39,672 bases of DNA, from positions 1 through 39,672 of the IMG/VR virus record IMGVR_UViG_3300003691_000024, one strand, 5' to 3'. The position numbers and the translations under genes are program-made. The stretch is from a virus. Below the pieces are notes generated by a model. That model worked only from the letters and a program-made list of their open reading frames with translations, was not told the DNA's origin and did not search any database. Positions 22,251 through 30,094 of the stretch are shown here, piece by piece (positions within the stretch are counted from its first letter, which is position 1; the number at the start of each line of letters is the position of its first letter).

Positions 22251-24199
22251 TAGGTAATCATTGCAGTTATCGTGAAAGTTTCATCTGCATAACAGTCCAC
22301 CATTATATACCAACAAGAACTTTCTGTGTTCGGTAACGTTAGGCTTCCGGGATCTGAATATTCATCATACTCCTCGTAAGTCGGCCAGTTGCCTTTGCGC
22401 ATATAAAGATCAAGATCTCCAGAAAAGTCTGTTAAATTTACACTAACCTGTGTTGCGTTGTTGTCTGTAACAATAGCGTAATATTTCTGCTTTCCATCTT
22501 CCGCCACCTCACCAGTTAATGAAACACCGCTTGCAAGCTCAGTAAAAAGAATATCGTAATTTTGATTAGCTGTTAAATACCTAGCGCCTTCCAACGGGAA
22601 ATTAACATTCCCGTTGTCACCATAATTAAAAATTAGCGATTGCCCGTCATTGCCCGTAAGGATCGTGTCGATCGGAGAGTTTCCAGGTAACGTATAGATC
22701 CTGTTGAAACCTCCAAGAAAATCATATGAATATATCCCTGTCCCGTCTGCGATTATTGGTACTGGCACCTGGACGTTATTTACAAAATCTTGGAAAACGA
22801 CTTGAAAGCGATCATCACCGAACGACAAAGCGGCACCATACGGCAGAGGAAAGCCCGTTTCGGCTGACATATAGTCTATTGCGTCCCCAAAAGTAACGGC
22901 TTCTGCGGCTACCTTGCCAGTTCTTAATCTTATTTTGCTGTCTGTGGTCAGGTATCCAAAAACAAAAACCCCACTTGCAGTGTCGCAAGCAATGGCGAAC
23001 GGATAGCCGTCAAGGTCCGAGCACTGGACGATAACCCTTGACAGGGAGGTGGCGCTTGCCAGTATCAGTTCCATTCTCGGGTTACTTGCCTCATCACTAG
23101 AGTCCGCTGTCCTTGCCACGTACAGGACCCCACCAGGGGCGGCGCACCCGTCTATAACATCACCTGGGTTGTAAAATACAGTTCTATTGGCCCCGAAAAA
23201 GGCAGTTATTTCTTGTTCATTTGATGCAATCCCGGTGGATGATTGCATATCGTAGACCATCAAGGCGCAGTCCTCGTATGCAGGGGACCGGGGCAAGGTT
23301 AATAATGATATCTTCCCGGAAGAAAACATTACGGAGCCTTTCCACCCTCCCGGCAAGTAGGTACACAGATTGTCGTTAGTTTCTTCCAATATAGGAACGG
23401 TTCCACTTTCCCCACAGTCCCACACGGCAAACCCCATGCCCGTGCCGGTATGGAATCGTGCAATTTTGTTAGAACCTATGGATATGACACCGTAAGTATT
23501 AGACGAAAAACTACTTGCTCCGAACGTATCCTCCGCCAATATTCCAAAAGAGACCCCTCCGTCTACGTCAACCGTGCCAACCAGTGTTTGTGCAATATTG
23601 GTTGATTCCCTGCTAACTATCGCGAACCTACCCGTCGAGACCGTAACTATCTGTTTATTTGTATTATTCTCTCCAAACAATACACCAATAGTTCCCACTG
23701 GCGGGTTGGTCGTTTGGATGGACTTGAAAGCATTAGAAATAATACTCACCGGAATCTCTCCCTCGAAGAAATACTGTTTCCAGATACTGCCAGTAGGGAC
23801 GCAATCACCAGGGTTTATCAAGGAGTCGTGCAGGGTTATTTGATCGCTTGCGCCTGCCTGAGCAACTATGACCCTATGCTGAACGATAACGTTTGTCGGT
23901 ATGCCTGTATAATGCGGATAATGAAATTTAAAAGAATAACGGTCCTCTCCATCAGGCTTAACGGTGAGTGATCCTGTTTGCCCATCGGTCCAGTCTCCAT
24001 CGCCTATTCTTTGTTGGCCTTTAACCTTGAGTACCCCGCCGCTTGCGCCTCCGAGAACATGGATAGAATAATCGCATCCAATCATTACTTTCGGATGCCC
24101 TCCGATAGAAGCCGGGAAAGACGATTCCGTACCGTTGCACACCTTGTACTCTTGACTTAATACCTGAGCGTATGCATTCTTATTTGGAATTAATTTCAT
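22250..24199 (-). CDS. Virion decoration/adhesin-type protein with PPC domain, 649 aa
   Basis: N-terminal residues 1-130 carry a beta module (GVLKVKGQQRIGDGDWTD, HYTGIPTNVIVQHR, TLHDSLINPGD) that recurs twice in the next upstream gene. The middle (150-550) is a run of beta strands with repeated FAV/GVLF-type blades, probably a propeller. Residues about 555-649 are a bacterial pre-peptidase C-terminal (PPC) domain: GEVAEDGKQKYYAIV, LYMRKGNWPT, SSCWYIMVDCY. Such domains bind matrices or cell surfaces. Lying among the connector genes rather than after the tail hub, it may decorate the head or neck. Role is inference. Confidence 0.7.
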   Translation of the reverse strand: MKLIPNKNAYAQVLSQEYKVCNGTESSFPASIGGHPKVMIGCDYSIHVLGGASGGVLKVKGQQRIGDGDWTDGQTGSLTVKPDGEDRYSFKFHYPHYTGIPTNVIVQHRVIVAQAGASDQITLHDSLINPGDCVPTGSIWKQYFFEGEIPVSIISNAFKSIQTTNPPVGTIGVLFGENNTNKQIVTVSTGRFAIVSRESTNIAQTLVGTVDVDGGVSFGILAEDTFGASSFSSNTYGVISIGSNKIARFHTGTGMGFAVWDCGESGTVPILEETNDNLCTYLPGGWKGSVMFSSGKISLLTLPRSPAYEDCALMVYDMQSSTGIASNEQEITAFFGANRTVFYNPGDVIDGCAAPGGVLYVARTADSSDEASNPRMELILASATSLSRVIVQCSDLDGYPFAIACDTASGVFVFGYLTTDSKIRLRTGKVAAEAVTFGDAIDYMSAETGFPLPYGAALSFGDDRFQVVFQDFVNNVQVPVPIIADGTGIYSYDFLGGFNRIYTLPGNSPIDTILTGNDGQSLIFNYGDNGNVNFPLEGARYLTANQNYDILFTELASGVSLTGEVAEDGKQKYYAIVTDNNATQVSVNLTDFSGDLDLYMRKGNWPTYEEYDEYSDPGSLTLPNTESSCWYIMVDCYADETFTITAMIT

Positions 24200-24255
24200 T
24201 ATCTTTGCGCTGTCATGTTTTTATCTTTATGCTGGTTAAACCCCATGCTGGTGAA

Positions 24256-25842
24256 TTAACCGGGAGAGTAATCAGCAACTATGTAAGCAACTGGTCCAGT
24301 GTTGTTTGGGTTTACAAGGCTATAATGTACCGATACCTCGTAACCAACTGTAACTGACTGCCCAGCTATGCGATACCTTACTCCCGTATCCGCTGGAATA
24401 CCTCCTGCGTAAGTATCAGTAAAGGCCAGAGCTGCCCGTTCTTCGTCGTTACTGTTTTCCGATACCATTCCAAACTCTTGACCTGGAACATCAAACCAAG
24501 ACCCTTCGTTTTCTGATTTCTGGAGCTTCAGGAGGGCCTCGCCGCCTTGATCCCCGATTGCGAGCAAGTAAATAGCAGCATTAAAAGCAAAGCTTACACC
24601 GGGGTATCCAGCTGGTTCAGGCGGGATTGTCACCGTAGTTCCCTCAATCTCCTCGTAAACTCCAACGTTAAGCGGGTTATCTTCCGGCGTGGCAGGCGGT
24701 GCGAACCAAATCGCATCAGGTATCAATATTTCAACTAATTGAGATACTTGAGAGCTATTCTCGGTAACTGGATTAACTACCCCCTCTTCAAGTGTAATCG
24801 CTTGTGATAGTTTGGATTCATTATCAATTAGCGGGATATTAGCCCCGACCCGAACGGTAACAACCTCTGTTATTTGCAAATCATTACCAACAGATACCCC
24901 TTCCTGTGGCAGTTCGGGGTAGTTTGATTCTATTGAAATTTTTATGGTTGGGGGCGGGTTCCCGGCGATATTGACAGAATCATGAATAACCATCGTTTTT
25001 AACGGATCGGTTATTTTTCCAACAAGACGATATTTCACCTCAATTCCCGCCTGGATTCCAGAAGAATATTCTTGGTGAAAAGCAATGGTGTATCTTTTCT
25101 CCTCTCCGGTCGTGAGCGTGAGAGGACCGGCCATTTTCGACACATCTTGCCAATCCTCCTCAAGTCCTTCAGGCTGCATGGAGCGTTGCAAAACTATATC
25201 GGCCTCGCCGACACTGGCTCCGGTGGCTTGAACCTGAAAAGATGCAGCGTATTCAAGGCGAATTTTGGGCCGCAAAGAATCAAGGACAGGAATTCCGTGA
25301 TCGGTTCCGGTAATAAATCCGTAATCCTGCGTTAGTGGTTGCGCCGTTACTGTTGCGGTATTCCGTATATAAATCATATCACTAAATAATAGTTCTGATT
25401 CGTTTTTAGTATTTATTACGTTAAAACAATTAATACTAACTGCAAAAATATCCTGCTCACTCTCGAACAGAGGTTTTATACCAAGCTCTATGTACCCTTT
25501 TATGGGGTCATCAGATAATAAGCCGACTACAACCCATTTTTTAAAATTCTCATCGATAAAAATCGAGTCGATAACGGGACTCTTTCCGATATCACACCAC
25601 GGGAACCCTAACAACTTGTCTATCTGATGATATTTTTCATTGTCTATATTTTTTGGATCAACCTCATAAAATATACAGTCAATCTCTTCTGTATATTTTA
25701 TGTCGAGTATTCTTTTTTCTTCCCTATATGTTGCTTCAACTTCATGATATTTACATAAAATTAAAGCATCCCCTTCTGATCTTACAAGGGGCCAGTTTTC
25801 GCTTATTAATTCTGCGTATTCTGTGCCGTTGCGTTTTTTCAT
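24256..25842 (-). CDS. Virion-associated protein with two beta modules, 528 aa
   Basis: N-terminal 165 residues are a separate domain with no recognised family. Residues about 190-305 and 400-528 are two copies of the beta module also found at the N terminus of the gene at 22250: shared features are a W.D tryptophan, Y..GI(P/Q)A, VKYR/VRYR and VIHDSVN/VHYSLVN-P. The copies are divergent, indicating old duplication. Probably a structural partner of the PPC protein on the virion. The MKKRNG start follows only a weak ribosome binding site. Confidence 0.65.
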   Translation of the reverse strand: MKKRNGTEYAELISENWPLVRSEGDALILCKYHEVEATYREEKRILDIKYTEEIDCIFYEVDPKNIDNEKYHQIDKLLGFPWCDIGKSPVIDSIFIDENFKKWVVVGLLSDDPIKGYIELGIKPLFESEQDIFAVSINCFNVINTKNESELLFSDMIYIRNTATVTAQPLTQDYGFITGTDHGIPVLDSLRPKIRLEYAASFQVQATGASVGEADIVLQRSMQPEGLEEDWQDVSKMAGPLTLTTGEEKRYTIAFHQEYSSGIQAGIEVKYRLVGKITDPLKTMVIHDSVNIAGNPPPTIKISIESNYPELPQEGVSVGNDLQITEVVTVRVGANIPLIDNESKLSQAITLEEGVVNPVTENSSQVSQLVEILIPDAIWFAPPATPEDNPLNVGVYEEIEGTTVTIPPEPAGYPGVSFAFNAAIYLLAIGDQGGEALLKLQKSENEGSWFDVPGQEFGMVSENSNDEERAALAFTDTYAGGIPADTGVRYRIAGQSVTVGYEVSVHYSLVNPNNTGPVAYIVADYSPG

Positions 25843-25852
25843 TTTTCATTTT

Positions 25853-26272
25853 TTAAAACTCAACGGTTCCTAAATAAAAATTACTTTCAAAAGTACAGCT
25901 GCAATCTTCAGATAATAGTTTTTTTATATAATCAGAAAACGGCTCGCTATTGTCTTCTTTGATTTCCTCTTCGAAGAAATCAAATTTAACCGGCCCAGCC
26001 TTGAGCGCCTTGAGAGGTTTGCTCTTTTTTACTGTTCCGCTCTGTATTTTCGCAAGGTTGTATGCAAGTTCACACTGAGCGATTTTTACTTTCTCAGAAG
26101 CTTCTCCGGCTTCAAAATCCCATGTGCAAAATGTGCTTATTTGGGAATAGCTACTATTTAGTGACTTTTCCTTTAAGTCAATACCATATGTTGACCACTC
26201 TTCACCGTCCAGCTGGGAGGAATGGTACTCGTCCGCATATTCTACTGTTGCAAAAGAATTCTCGCTTAACAT
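25853..26272 (-). CDS. Head-tail adaptor, DnaT-like connector family, 139 aa
   Basis: Helical protein with FATVEYADEYHSSQ at its start, an aromatic WDFEAGEAS turn and KVKIAQCELAYNLAK, the layout of the putative DnaT-like/gp6-type adaptors that follow capsid genes (T..EAD.Y, ... W, ... A..ELA). It should sit on the portal ring as the first connector. The terminator at 26287 lies between it and the cement gene. Confidence 0.65.
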   Translation of the reverse strand: MLSENSFATVEYADEYHSSQLDGEEWSTYGIDLKEKSLNSSYSQISTFCTWDFEAGEASEKVKIAQCELAYNLAKIQSGTVKKSKPLKALKAGPVKFDFFEEEIKEDNSEPFSDYIKKLLSEDCSCTFESNFYLGTVEF

Positions 26273-26286
26273 TGATAACCTTTATT

Positions 26287-26334
26287 AAAAAAAACACCGT
26301 TCTAACGGAAAAAGGAGGAAACGAAAGAACGGTG
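26287..26334 (-). terminator. Intrinsic terminator after the capsid-cement pair
   Basis: Perfect 9-bp stem CACCGTTCT/AGAACGGTG with a 22-base loop, followed on the minus strand by T8. It should lower expression of connectors relative to capsid and cement, a stoichiometry control. Confidence 0.85.
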
Positions 26335-26346
26335 CGTGGTACTTTG

Positions 26347-26763
26347 TTAACCGAGGCTTACAGGGTACGCGGTTATTTCCTGACCGGTTGCATCGTAATC
26401 GCTAGTAATTAAAAGCTTCGTATATATCTCTTCCAGGTCACGCGGTGGAGAAAAAGAGGCCACCCTGTCTCCAGCTGCAAAGGTCTTGGAAGCCGGGATA
26501 ACTTTTGAAAAAGCTTCATTGGCGAAAGTTCCCCCTGATGTCGGTGAAGTCATAACCTTTATGGTCAACGTCTCTCCGGCACCGGTAGCGCATCCGCCAG
26601 CCCCGGCGACAAGATTTAACTGTGACCCGCCGATAGTTTGAGCCAGCATGAATTCATCGGAGGTGGTGGTCCCTGAGCTTTCCAGTGCTTGATTCTCAAA
26701 CACAAGATCCATTGCAGAATACAGGTCGCCGCCGATTTTATTTGTTGCAATTTCCCTACCCAT
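26347..26763 (-). CDS. Bbp16-like capsid cement protein, 138 aa
   Basis: Jelly-roll-like beta protein: FENQALESSGTTTSDEF near the N terminus, GETLTIKVMTSPTSGG in the middle and LEEIYTKLLITSDYDATGQE near the end, the layout of Bordetella phage BPP-1 Bbp16 cement proteins. It lies directly downstream of a Bbp17-like capsid gene, as in that family. Expected to trimerise on the capsid surface and stabilise it. Start is an ATG 11 bases after the capsid stop. Confidence 0.8.
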   Translation of the reverse strand: MGREIATNKIGGDLYSAMDLVFENQALESSGTTTSDEFMLAQTIGGSQLNLVAGAGGCATGAGETLTIKVMTSPTSGGTFANEAFSKVIPASKTFAAGDRVASFSPPRDLEEIYTKLLITSDYDATGQEITAYPVSLG

Positions 26764-26774
26764 CTTTTTGCACC

Positions 26775-27710
26775 TTACGAGACAATAGCCTCTGTTTCAA
26801 TCATATTATAAGTTGATACCATTCTGATTTTGTTCCAGTATTCAACCATAGTGTTTATTTCCTTTTCATCCGTTCCGACTCGCACAATAGATGATTTGTA
26901 AACTTCCCCCATCGCATCCACAACAGCAGGGTTTGTATATATAAAAGTATTCCCAGAATTCCCGCGAACCATTCGGATTGCTTTGTTCATTTGCTGCTTT
27001 GTCGGCAGGGCGTTGTATTCGCCGCTTGTCGTTTCCAGCTCAATATTAGGGATCAGGGAAACATTGATCTTGTTAGCCATCAAGAAACCAAGGTATGTTT
27101 TTATCCTCATGCCATACCCGCCGACCATTTTACCTTTGCGCTCAAATTTATAGAGGTTACCGCCATTATAAGGTTTCAGATCAAACGCCTTGCCAGATCC
27201 CCATCCTTTAGGATCATACAGGCCACCTGTCTCTCCAGGGACATACCGAACAACAATAGCGCTGCTTTGCTTCGATGCGGTTGTCCCTCCGGCGTCCACA
27301 ACGTTTCCGTTCTTTATTGCGTAAGCTCTCAAAGTGTTGTAAAGGTAACTCTTTTCTATATTCTGTCCGGTTTCCTGAAGAATAGACGGAAGCATTTCTG
27401 CAAAATATGTCTGAGCCCCGCCAAATTCATTAGCCTGATCTTCCGTTACTTCAATGTCGCCGCCAATAGACGCAAGGTCCTCGTAACCTGCTGAAGTGGT
27501 TACGTTCATACTTGACAGCTGATCATCAAGATTGATAAGCTGCGCACCGGTTACGCTCTCAAGTCTCCGGAAAACATGCTTGAGCCCCTTGTTTGCTGGA
27601 TACATTGGCAAAGCCGAAAGAACTTCAGCACCCCTCAAGAGGTCTCCAGTAATAAGCCGTTGACCGCTAGACAGCTTATCAAGCGCCACCTTTCTAAACA
27701 GATTATCCAT
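26775..27710 (-). CDS. Major capsid protein, Bbp17-like, 311 aa
   Basis: HK97-fold capsid type without a delta domain: N-terminal helix, a long spine-like helix (ETGQNIEKSYLYNTLRAYAI), and a C-terminal half with NTFIYTNPAVVDAMGEVY and VGTDEKEINTMVEYW, as in BPP-1-like capsid proteins. Pairing with the Bbp16-like gene supports this. ATG 27708-27710 is chosen because AAAGGA lies 9 bases before it; a longer frame from a TTG lies inside the leader terminator. Has its own perfect TTGACA promoter and a structured leader. Confidence 0.85.
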   Translation of the reverse strand: MDNLFRKVALDKLSSGQRLITGDLLRGAEVLSALPMYPANKGLKHVFRRLESVTGAQLINLDDQLSSMNVTTSAGYEDLASIGGDIEVTEDQANEFGGAQTYFAEMLPSILQETGQNIEKSYLYNTLRAYAIKNGNVVDAGGTTASKQSSAIVVRYVPGETGGLYDPKGWGSGKAFDLKPYNGGNLYKFERKGKMVGGYGMRIKTYLGFLMANKINVSLIPNIELETTSGEYNALPTKQQMNKAIRMVRGNSGNTFIYTNPAVVDAMGEVYKSSIVRVGTDEKEINTMVEYWNKIRMVSTYNMIETEAIVS

Positions 27711-27744
27711 CTTCCTGCGTCCTTTGTTTATGTTATTTTTTTTC

Positions 27745-27786
27745 AAAAAAAAAACGGTGTCAAAAATGATTCAAATCAGCACCGTT
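27745..27786 (-). terminator. Leader terminator/attenuator before the capsid gene
   Basis: Minus-strand AACGGTG (27786-27780) pairs with CACCGTT (27759-27753), with an inner TGAT/ATCA stem, followed by T10. An earlier segment CGGTGTCAAA (27817-27808) can instead pair with TTTGACACCG (27764-27755). Both pairings end at the same U-tract. This is a strong terminator between promoter and capsid start. Confidence 0.8.
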
Positions 27787-27876
27787 AAGTACTTTCATTG
27801 TTTCAAATTTGACACCGCTTCAGCGATACGAGGTGGAAAACGGAGATAAACCACCCCTCATCAAGTTATAATGAAT

Positions 27877-27905
27877 ACTGTATAATAAAAATTCCTATGT
27901 GTCAA
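27877..27905 (-). promoter_or_regulatory. Strong sigma70-type promoter for capsid leader RNA
   Basis: Perfect -35 TTGACA (27905-27900), 17-base spacer, -10 TACAGT. Expected start near 27870, giving about 125 bases of RNA to the leader terminator. It is back to back with the plus-strand moron promoter at 27934. Confidence 0.75.
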
Positions 27906-27932
27906 TATTTTTTTATTTTCTTTGAAAAAGAG

Positions 27933-27988
27933 CTTGTGTTAAAATGTGCATGGTGTATATTAGTAATTACTGAAGCGAAACAAATAAA
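27933..27988 (+). promoter_or_regulatory. Duplicated promoter and leader (copy B)
   Basis: 56 bases identical to the promoter/leader that spans the window end and start (39630-39672 plus 26-38). Contains TTGTGT, 16-base spacer, TATATT and the leader up to AAACGGAGA. Flanks differ on both sides, so the duplicated block is sharply bounded. It drives the inverted gene at 28006. Confidence 0.85.
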
Positions 27989-28005
27989 ACAAACGGAGAA
28001 AGATT

Positions 28006-28485
28006 ATGAGCACAATGAAAAAAGCAGAAAGTTACAAATGGGAATACAGCGGGAAAAACATAGAAAAAGCATTCATCAAATATTCCTTTATCGAGCTACA
28101 GTATAAGGTTTTGGTAATGGGGGATTTTAGGCGCTCCGATGCTGAAAAAGATTTTGATAGCCTGAGCTATGCACAAGGATATATCCTTGATATGGATTAC
28201 AGGAACTTTCCAACACTACAGAGAGAAAGAGAGCTTATCAAAGAGACACAGGAAGCATTATCTGATGTTTTAGCATGTAAAGTTCATGTGACTTGTCGTG
28301 GATTAATTACATTTAGATCAAGAGGGGTAAGTGACAGTGTTAATGTAAATGAATTGTTTTGCTACGGGGGCTCATGGAGAGCCGCTGCTGTTGATGAGAT
28401 TTACAAAAGATTACAAGGTAGAGTCCTGCGTGAAGAAAAGCATTATTTATTTCTTGACAATCCTGTCCGCCCAAACGGAGAATAA
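28006..28485 (+). CDS. Moron gene, hypothetical protein, 159 aa
   Basis: Lies on the opposite strand inside the late operon, between scaffold and capsid, with its own promoter (27934-27961), ribosome binding site AAACGGAGA and a downstream terminator (28574-28606): the definition of a moron. Soluble alpha/beta protein, with FIELQYKVLVMGDFRRS, a long helix (LQRERELIKETQEALSD) and VHVTCRGLITFRSRG; no family recognised. Morons often alter host fitness or block other phages; nothing in the sequence shows which. Confidence 0.75.
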   Translation: MSTMKKAESYKWEYSGKNIEKAFIKYSFIELQYKVLVMGDFRRSDAEKDFDSLSYAQGYILDMDYRNFPTLQRERELIKETQEALSDVLACKVHVTCRGLITFRSRGVSDSVNVNELFCYGGSWRAAAVDEIYKRLQGRVLREEKHYLFLDNPVRPNGE

Positions 28486-28487
28486 AT

Positions 28488-28565
28488 ATGCTTTGGTATA
28501 TACTTTCGTTTATGCTTTTTGTTCCATCGGCCTATTTAATATTTCAAGCCATATTTTATACATGA
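28488..28565 (+). CDS. 25-residue membrane micropeptide
   Basis: ATG at 28488 follows AAACGGAGA (28474-28482) and lies 2 bases after the moron gene stop. The peptide MLWYILSFMLFVPSAYLIFQ plus AIFYT is almost wholly hydrophobic, a single membrane helix. The dedicated, phage-typical ribosome binding site makes it more than a random frame. Followed at once by the terminator. Could be a small toxin, holin-like or regulatory peptide. Confidence 0.6.
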   Translation: MLWYILSFMLFVPSAYLIFQAIFYT

Positions 28566-28573
28566 CATTAAAA

Positions 28574-28606
28574 AAGCCAGCTCTCAAAAGTATTGAGAGC
28601 TGGCTT
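28574..28606. terminator. Strong bidirectional terminator between moron and scaffold genes
   Basis: Perfect 14-bp stem AAGCCAGCTCTCAA/TTGAGAGCTGGCTT with a 5-base loop. The minus strand has six U after the stem; the plus side is weaker. It ends the late transcript coming from the scaffold gene and the moron transcript. Confidence 0.9.
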
Positions 28607-28632
28607 AAAACTACAATGAGCATGAAGGCTTT

Positions 28633-29361
28633 CTATTTGAACGCCTCCCCCACTATATCACCGTAAGTGGTGGCCTCTCCACCGTCTCCTTTGTTTCCGC
28701 CTTCTCCTTCGTTGCCACCACCTCCGCCCTTGTAGTCTGCCTTTAATATTGAATCTTTGTCAGGGTGTGTGCTTATCCAGGATTTCGCAGCCTCATCAAC
28801 TCCGGCTGGTTTTCCCGGATCGGTAACAGAGTTCAAAACGTTTCCGGCCCGGTCTGTAAATGTTCCGTCCGAGTTACAGTATTTCCCAAAAATAGCATGC
28901 AGATCATCTTTCCCGTAGATGGTCTTTCCAAGTTCGGCTGAGCTTAACAAATCGGCTTTGACCCCTTTCTCCTGCAACAGTCCAAGTTTTACTTTTAACG
29001 GATCAAGTTCTTTGTTGTGCTTCTCGGCTGCCGCAGTTAATGCCGCCTGAACAGCCTCGTCAACACCCTTCATTTTCCCGTCTTTATCAAGGAGGTTTTT
29101 AACGGTATCTACCGCCTTACCTGCTGCTTTCAAGTCCAGGTCTCCAACCTGAGCTTTCAGGGCCGCAAGGTTTGACTCTGCGGCCTTCATGGCTACCCGA
29201 TTATCTTTTGCTTCCTGTCGGACAACCGGGTTTTCTTTGAAGAAGCCTTCAGCATTAAAATCCGTTTCTTTCCCCGCGTCGTCAACTTGGGTAATCAGAA
29301 CCTTTCCGCCCTCTTCCTTGAAGGCGATCCCTTTCCCGTCCTCTGTTTTTTTTAATGGCAT
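28633..29361 (-). CDS. Capsid scaffolding protein (DUF6651-like), 242 aa
   Basis: Typical scaffold layout: short N-terminal beta part, a long charged coiled coil (residues about 45-150, with AAESNLAALKAQVGDLDLKA and a conserved HNKELDPLKVKL), then SWISTHPDKDSI and a Gly/Glu-rich flexible linker (GGGGGNEGEGG) leading to a C-terminal helix. Located just before the capsid gene apart from the inserted moron. Directs procapsid assembly and is expected to leave before packaging. Confidence 0.8.
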   Translation of the reverse strand: MPLKKTEDGKGIAFKEEGGKVLITQVDDAGKETDFNAEGFFKENPVVRQEAKDNRVAMKAAESNLAALKAQVGDLDLKAAGKAVDTVKNLLDKDGKMKGVDEAVQAALTAAAEKHNKELDPLKVKLGLLQEKGVKADLLSSAELGKTIYGKDDLHAIFGKYCNSDGTFTDRAGNVLNSVTDPGKPAGVDEAAKSWISTHPDKDSILKADYKGGGGGNEGEGGNKGDGGEATTYGDIVGEAFK

Positions 29362-29366
29362 TTACT

Positions 29367-29630
29367 TTACTCCTCTTTCATGAATTCACGCTTAAAAGCA
29401 TTGAATCCTTTTATCATTTGCAAACAAGTATCATTATCAAGGCTGTGCATTTTACACCAACACATAACGTCTGTGGTGCTGTGCGTGGTCTCGTTAAAAA
29501 TATCAACAAGGAAAATCATTGACTCAGAAAAAGTTGGAACGTAGACCTTCTTTCCTAGACTCTTTTCAATGATTTTCCTTGCCTTGATATCTTCAGCGTT
29601 CTCTATTTGATACTTTAGGTTTCTTGCAGC
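29367..29630 (-). CDS. Tail assembly chaperone T domain, reached by -1 frameshift, 87 codons
   Basis: The -1 frame from the slippery A-AAA-AAG (29636-29630) reads AARNLKYQIENAEDIKARKI and continues to a TAA at 29367, with VPTFSESMIFLVDIFNETTH and a short helical end. An ATG at 29651 in the same frame exists but sits inside the G frame with only a weak ribosome binding site. By analogy with lambda gpGT, this C-terminal part would bind the tube protein when fused to G, giving a 236-residue product. Confidence 0.75.
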   Translation of the reverse strand, partial: AARNLKYQIENAEDIKARKIIEKSLGKKVYVPTFSESMIFLVDIFNETTHSTTDVMCWCKMHSLDNDTCLQMIKGFNAFKREFMKEE

Positions 29631-30076
29631 TTTTTTCCGATTTCTTCCCATGCACCTTGGTCGGTAACAATAAAGGTGTCTAAATCGTTCGCGCAGGTAC
29701 AAACCCAAGAGTAAATAGAATCAAACTCAGGCATCGACATGAGTCTAAGTATATTCCCCTTGTTCGACTCTAATGGAGAAAATTTCCCCTCCCCTCCTGG
29801 AACAGGGATATCAAAACCAAAAATACTCACTATTACTGTGTCGGTAATAGCATGGGCAGTGATGAGCCTTGTTACTTTCTCAAGCTTTACGGCGTCTTTC
29901 TTGTAAAGATCTGTTTCTTTCTTGAAACGGGCGGCATGCTTTGCAAGGGCGGCGCGGTACGCGGCGCTGTGCATTTGCTTTAACACGGCTCCGCAAGTTT
30001 TTTCCTTGTCATAAAAGACTTGGACTCCTTGGTCCTTTGCCTTCCCTTGATCGATAGCAACTTCCATAATGTTCAT
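29615..30076 (-). CDS. Tail assembly chaperone G, 153 aa
   Basis: Residues about 65-140 follow the chaperone pattern seen upstream of many tape measures: LEKVTRLITAHAITD, GFDIPVPGGEGKFSPLESNK, LRLMSMPEFDSIY, then CANDLDTFI. Near the end, GGA-AAA-AAG contains the slippery heptamer A-AAA-AAG in the correct phase for -1 frameshifting into the frame ending at 29367. In lambda, G and GT hold the tape measure during tail assembly. Unusually, it lies between the head morphogenesis and scaffold genes rather than next to the tape measure, 9 kb away. Confidence 0.75.
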   Translation of the reverse strand: MNIMEVAIDQGKAKDQGVQVFYDKEKTCGAVLKQMHSAAYRAALAKHAARFKKETDLYKKDAVKLEKVTRLITAHAITDTVIVSIFGFDIPVPGGEGKFSPLESNKGNILRLMSMPEFDSIYSWVCTCANDLDTFIVTDQGAWEEIGKKLQET

Positions 30077-30094
30077 AGCAATTATTCCCCTTTT

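Noticed and set aside
27755-27817. Simple terminator/antiterminator switch in the capsid leader
   Set aside because: Both alternative pairings end on the same U-tract, so neither is a clear antiterminator; kept only as an attenuator or small-RNA candidate.
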